34,864 nt of DNA from Acidobacteriota bacterium (GTDB taxonomy: Bacteria; Acidobacteriota; Terriglobia; UBA7540): positions 1 through 34,864 of the forward strand of contig PLSX01000073.1 of assembly GCA_003165315.1 (NCBI GenBank), read 5' to 3'. The notes beneath the pieces were generated by a model that saw nothing but the letters and a program-made list of their open reading frames with translations, was not told the DNA's origin and ran no database searches. This document shows, one piece after another, positions 32,916 to 34,864 of this stretch. Made by a program: the position numbers and the translations under genes. The stretch's first letter is position 1, and each line of letters starts with the position of its first letter.

Positions 32916-32936
32916 CAGAGGCTGGCCTCACCAGCT

Positions 32937-32965
32937 AGTGTACATCTGGTTATTGCCTTTGTCAA
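32937..32965 (-). promoter_or_regulatory. Sigma-70 promoter of the 'ANRRN' gene
   Basis: On the - strand a perfect TTGACA (32965-32960), 17-nt spacer, TACACT (32942-32937). The leader to the ATG at 32693 would be about 235 nt. Upstream of it, 32966-33241 holds no gene or element that I can support. Confidence 0.65.
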
Positions 32966-33241
32966 GGAAAAGAGCCTACGAAATGCAACCTAGTAAGAAA
33001 AACAGAGGGACGAGGTGTGGTCTTGACAAAAAGACTAGACAAATTCATTGGACCGGCGCCGGGGGAGCGGAGATGGCCAGCGATTGGCCGGGCGGCGCAT
33101 CAGGCCCGGCGCGAAAGGGCTTTGGCATTGATCTCCCGCGAGACCCAGAGCGGCGCACGATCATAGGCCGGGCCAGCCGCGCGGGGCGTTAACCGAAGGG
33201 AAACTGGTGTCGCCGACTGTCCCGTCATCGGTCTGGAATAT

Positions 33242-33547
33242 TTAGCTTTCAGCAGAATCGTCAGGAATCATTAGGCAGGACTTGATTCTCCATAGCCAGT
33301 TTGCAGCGGTAGGGTTCAGTTTCCGATATGGCGCCAATACAGCCAGGTGGTCGCAAGGAAGGTAGAACAAGTTTCCAAATGGGGACTTCGGGGCGTTTGG
33401 TGGTGGGAAGAGGATTTCTCGCCAGGTAACGTCGGTCCCTTTCAGCGTGGCAACTTCCGAGTGGCTGACCAGAACGAACCCGCTGGAGCTGGGGCACGGC
33501 TCTGTAGTAGTCTCGTTAAGAAAAACAACCGCATAAATTGGAGGCAT
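33242..33547 (-). CDS. Doubtful small hypothetical protein
   Basis: A 101-codon frame with balanced composition beginning MPPIYAVVFLNETTTEP and including WREILFPPPNAPKSPFG and NLFYLPCDHLAVLAPYRK. A GGGGTGG stretch lies 6 nt before the ATG. No family is recognised and no promoter is evident. It may be a real small gene, a relic or chance; the frame is short. Confidence 0.3.
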   Translation of the reverse strand: MPPIYAVVFLNETTTEPCPSSSGFVLVSHSEVATLKGTDVTWREILFPPPNAPKSPFGNLFYLPCDHLAVLAPYRKLNPTAANWLWRIKSCLMIPDDSAES

Positions 33548-33710
33548 TTCGCCACCCCGTGAGGCATGAAAACGCTTTCACAGCTACTGGATGATCCCTT
33601 TTGAACTTACGTCGGTCGTGATCTTCCACGCCAATCAAGTCAGGTGTATAGTCATGTGCGGAACGACACAACGCCGCGTCACCAACCTCGGCGCGACGAG
33701 GTTTTCTCCA

Positions 33711-34508
33711 ATGTTCAGATCGAAAATTTGCGTTATCACCTTAGCGCTTCCAACTATCCTTGCGGCCCAATCCACGACATCGTCGGTGATTTCAATCATT
33801 GACCTGTCCAGGCCCTTTTCGACGGGCGAACCTTGGCGCTTCATCGCCAAGCAGGGTCCGCCTGTCGCCGGGACTGATACTGTCTCCGGCGCCGAAGAGC
33901 CTGGGCAAATCCAGCTTTGTTTGCAGGCGACCCCCTCGGCCCCCTGCGATCCTCAGCTCATGAGCGCTCTACGCGACGCCTCCAGTGCCGAGGACTACTT
34001 TACGCGGCCGCATTATCTCAACGCGGTCAAGATCGTTTATCCTCACGGAAGTACCGACCCACCTCTCCTGTTCGTCCAGACGGCCAGCCAGCGCAGCGTA
34101 GATGGCAATCAGCTCGTGCTCACACAGGTGCTCGCCTATGAGAATTCTCCAAAGCGTTTCGTTCGCGTCTACCAATACACGACAGGAAGAAACAATAATC
34201 AGGAGGTCCGCTATATCGATAACGGCAGACTGCGTGGCGACATCATCTCGGTCGATCCAACGGAAAATGCGCCTTACGGTTATTGGGTGACGGTGAACGT
34301 CCTCACGCCGCAGTACATCTACAAGACAATGCTACGCTATCGAAGTGCAACACATTACGGCGACAACAACCCTCTTGCGGTGATCGACTCGGAGATGCCC
34401 AATATCGAGCAGCGCTTGGGTTACTGGAACCCCGGAATGGAGCTGCCGCTTCCACCCGGCGCTTGCCCGAGACCGCGCCTAATCCACATGGAGCTGTGGT
34501 GCAACTAG
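33711..34508 (+). CDS. Secreted protein of unknown function
   Basis: From ATG 33711 the product begins MFRSKICVITLALPTILAAQS, a signal peptide with a likely cleavage after LAA or AAQ, then about 245 mature residues. I do not recognise a domain. Spaced Cys in IQLCLQATPSAPCDPQ and near the C-terminus (GACPRPR, ELWCN) could form disulfides outside the cytoplasm. The frame is open from 33591, but the extra 40 residues precede the signal and look non-coding. No operon partner is visible. Confidence 0.65.
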   Translation: MFRSKICVITLALPTILAAQSTTSSVISIIDLSRPFSTGEPWRFIAKQGPPVAGTDTVSGAEEPGQIQLCLQATPSAPCDPQLMSALRDASSAEDYFTRPHYLNAVKIVYPHGSTDPPLLFVQTASQRSVDGNQLVLTQVLAYENSPKRFVRVYQYTTGRNNNQEVRYIDNGRLRGDIISVDPTENAPYGYWVTVNVLTPQYIYKTMLRYRSATHYGDNNPLAVIDSEMPNIEQRLGYWNPGMELPLPPGACPRPRLIHMELWCN

Positions 34509-34720
34509 GGAATCGAGTATCGGCTTATGGTACAGCTGCCAACCTCTCAACTCCGATGGCGCTCTAATCAGAAGTTAAAATGCCCAGCGCAGCCGCCGGC
34601 GCAGGGCTCAGAACGGAAAGCGCTAGTTGGCGAGAACAGCCCTTCCCACCAGTAGCTACTCAAACTCCCCAGATACGGGGGCCTGGGATGTCTGGATCTG
34701 TGCGCCTCTCCATTTAGACT

Positions 34721-34793
34721 GGACAATGTAGCGCCGCCCTTTAGGGCGGCACATGCCGGGCTAAAGCCCGGCGCTACGCCGCAAGCAGTGTCC
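34721..34793. repeat. Cloverleaf-like palindromic repeat
   Basis: The outer arms are GGACA (34721-34725) with TGTCC (34789-34793) and GTAGCGC (34728-34734) with GCGCTAC (34771-34777). Two perfect hairpins lie inside: GCCGCCC-TTTA-GGGCGGC (34733-34750) and GCCGGGC-TAAA-GCCCGGC (34755-34772). The two loops are complementary to each other (TTTA and TAAA), allowing a kissing pair. Confidence 0.75.
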
Positions 34794-34810
34794 ATTTATT
34801 TCGCGGCTGG

Positions 34811-34838
34811 CGCAGACTCTTGCCTTTGAGAGTCTGCG
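34811..34838. repeat. 10-bp perfect hairpin near the window end
   Basis: CGCAGACTCT (34811-34820) and AGAGTCTGCG (34829-34838) with an 8-nt loop. No T-tract follows. The rest of 34509-34864 holds no gene that I can support. Confidence 0.5.
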
Positions 34839-34864
34839 ATCTCCCGAAGGGACGTTTTCTTCCG

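Noticed and set aside
1-34864. tRNA, rRNA and known riboswitches
   Set aside because: I looked for the TTCRANNC loop context, tmRNA, RNase P and SRP signatures and saw none that fit.

Overview
The window looks like chromosomal DNA of a free-living Gram-negative bacterium, most likely an acidobacterium. This is inferred from protein style and gene set; there is no rRNA to confirm it. Supporting signs are the many signal-peptide proteins of unknown function, the Tat-exported Gfo/Idh/MocA oxidoreductase, the FucP-type transporter next to a UxaA-type dehydratase, the 'ANRRN...GP.TPEGR...HG' protein at 31.6-32.7 kb, and gene-free stretches full of palindromes and 7-nt repeats. G+C looks high throughout except for two AT-rich islands (about 23.4-23.9 kb and 31.2-31.6 kb). 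I see no tRNA, rRNA, CRISPR array, prophage or intact insertion sequence.

Layout. 0-2.7 kb: pmbA/tldE, a small anchored protein and a convergent metallophosphoesterase. 2.8-7.2 kb: a housekeeping run on the + strand (aroC, def, fmt, rsmB), where def, fmt and rsmB serve translation initiation and ribosome modification. 7.3-9.6 kb: an APC permease with a UspA-like tail on the - strand. 9.8-13.5 kb: a membrane histidine kinase and an NtrC-type sigma-54 activator behind a good sigma-70 promoter. 13.6-17.8 kb: a - strand sugar-acid operon (SDR epimerase/dehydrogenase, FucP-like MFS, UxaA-family dehydratase, and a 28-residue membrane peptide at its end) driven by a near-leaderless promoter. 18-21.5 kb: a secreted CocE/NonD hydrolase and a secreted protein of unknown function. 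21.7-22.4 kb: a type II toxin-antitoxin pair (PIN toxin, Phd/YefM-like antitoxin) with promoter and putative operator. 22.4-24 kb: a 1.7-kb gene-poor stretch of palindromes, an inverted repeat pair, an orphan promoter and an AT-rich island. 24-28.5 kb: a secreted protein, an RhlE-type RNA helicase with a long leader, and a Tat-exported oxidoreductase. 28.9-31.1 kb: an NTE-like patatin phospholipase with two cyclic-nucleotide-binding domains. 31.1-33 kb: a second AT-rich repeat island and the unknown 'ANRRN' family gene with its own promoter. 33.2-34.9 kb: a doubtful small gene, a secreted protein and a palindrome-rich end.

The most unusual material is between the genes. (1) At least eight intergenic spots carry degenerate tandem heptamers of different sequence, and several are arranged as complementary arms around a short core. 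(2) Three cloverleaf-like palindromes combine outer arms with inner hairpins. (3) The two AT-rich islands carry imperfect 23-24 nt repeats at 40-50 nt spacing and share sub-motifs; one lies beside the 'ANRRN' gene. These are the best candidates here for an undescribed repeat-based element or system.
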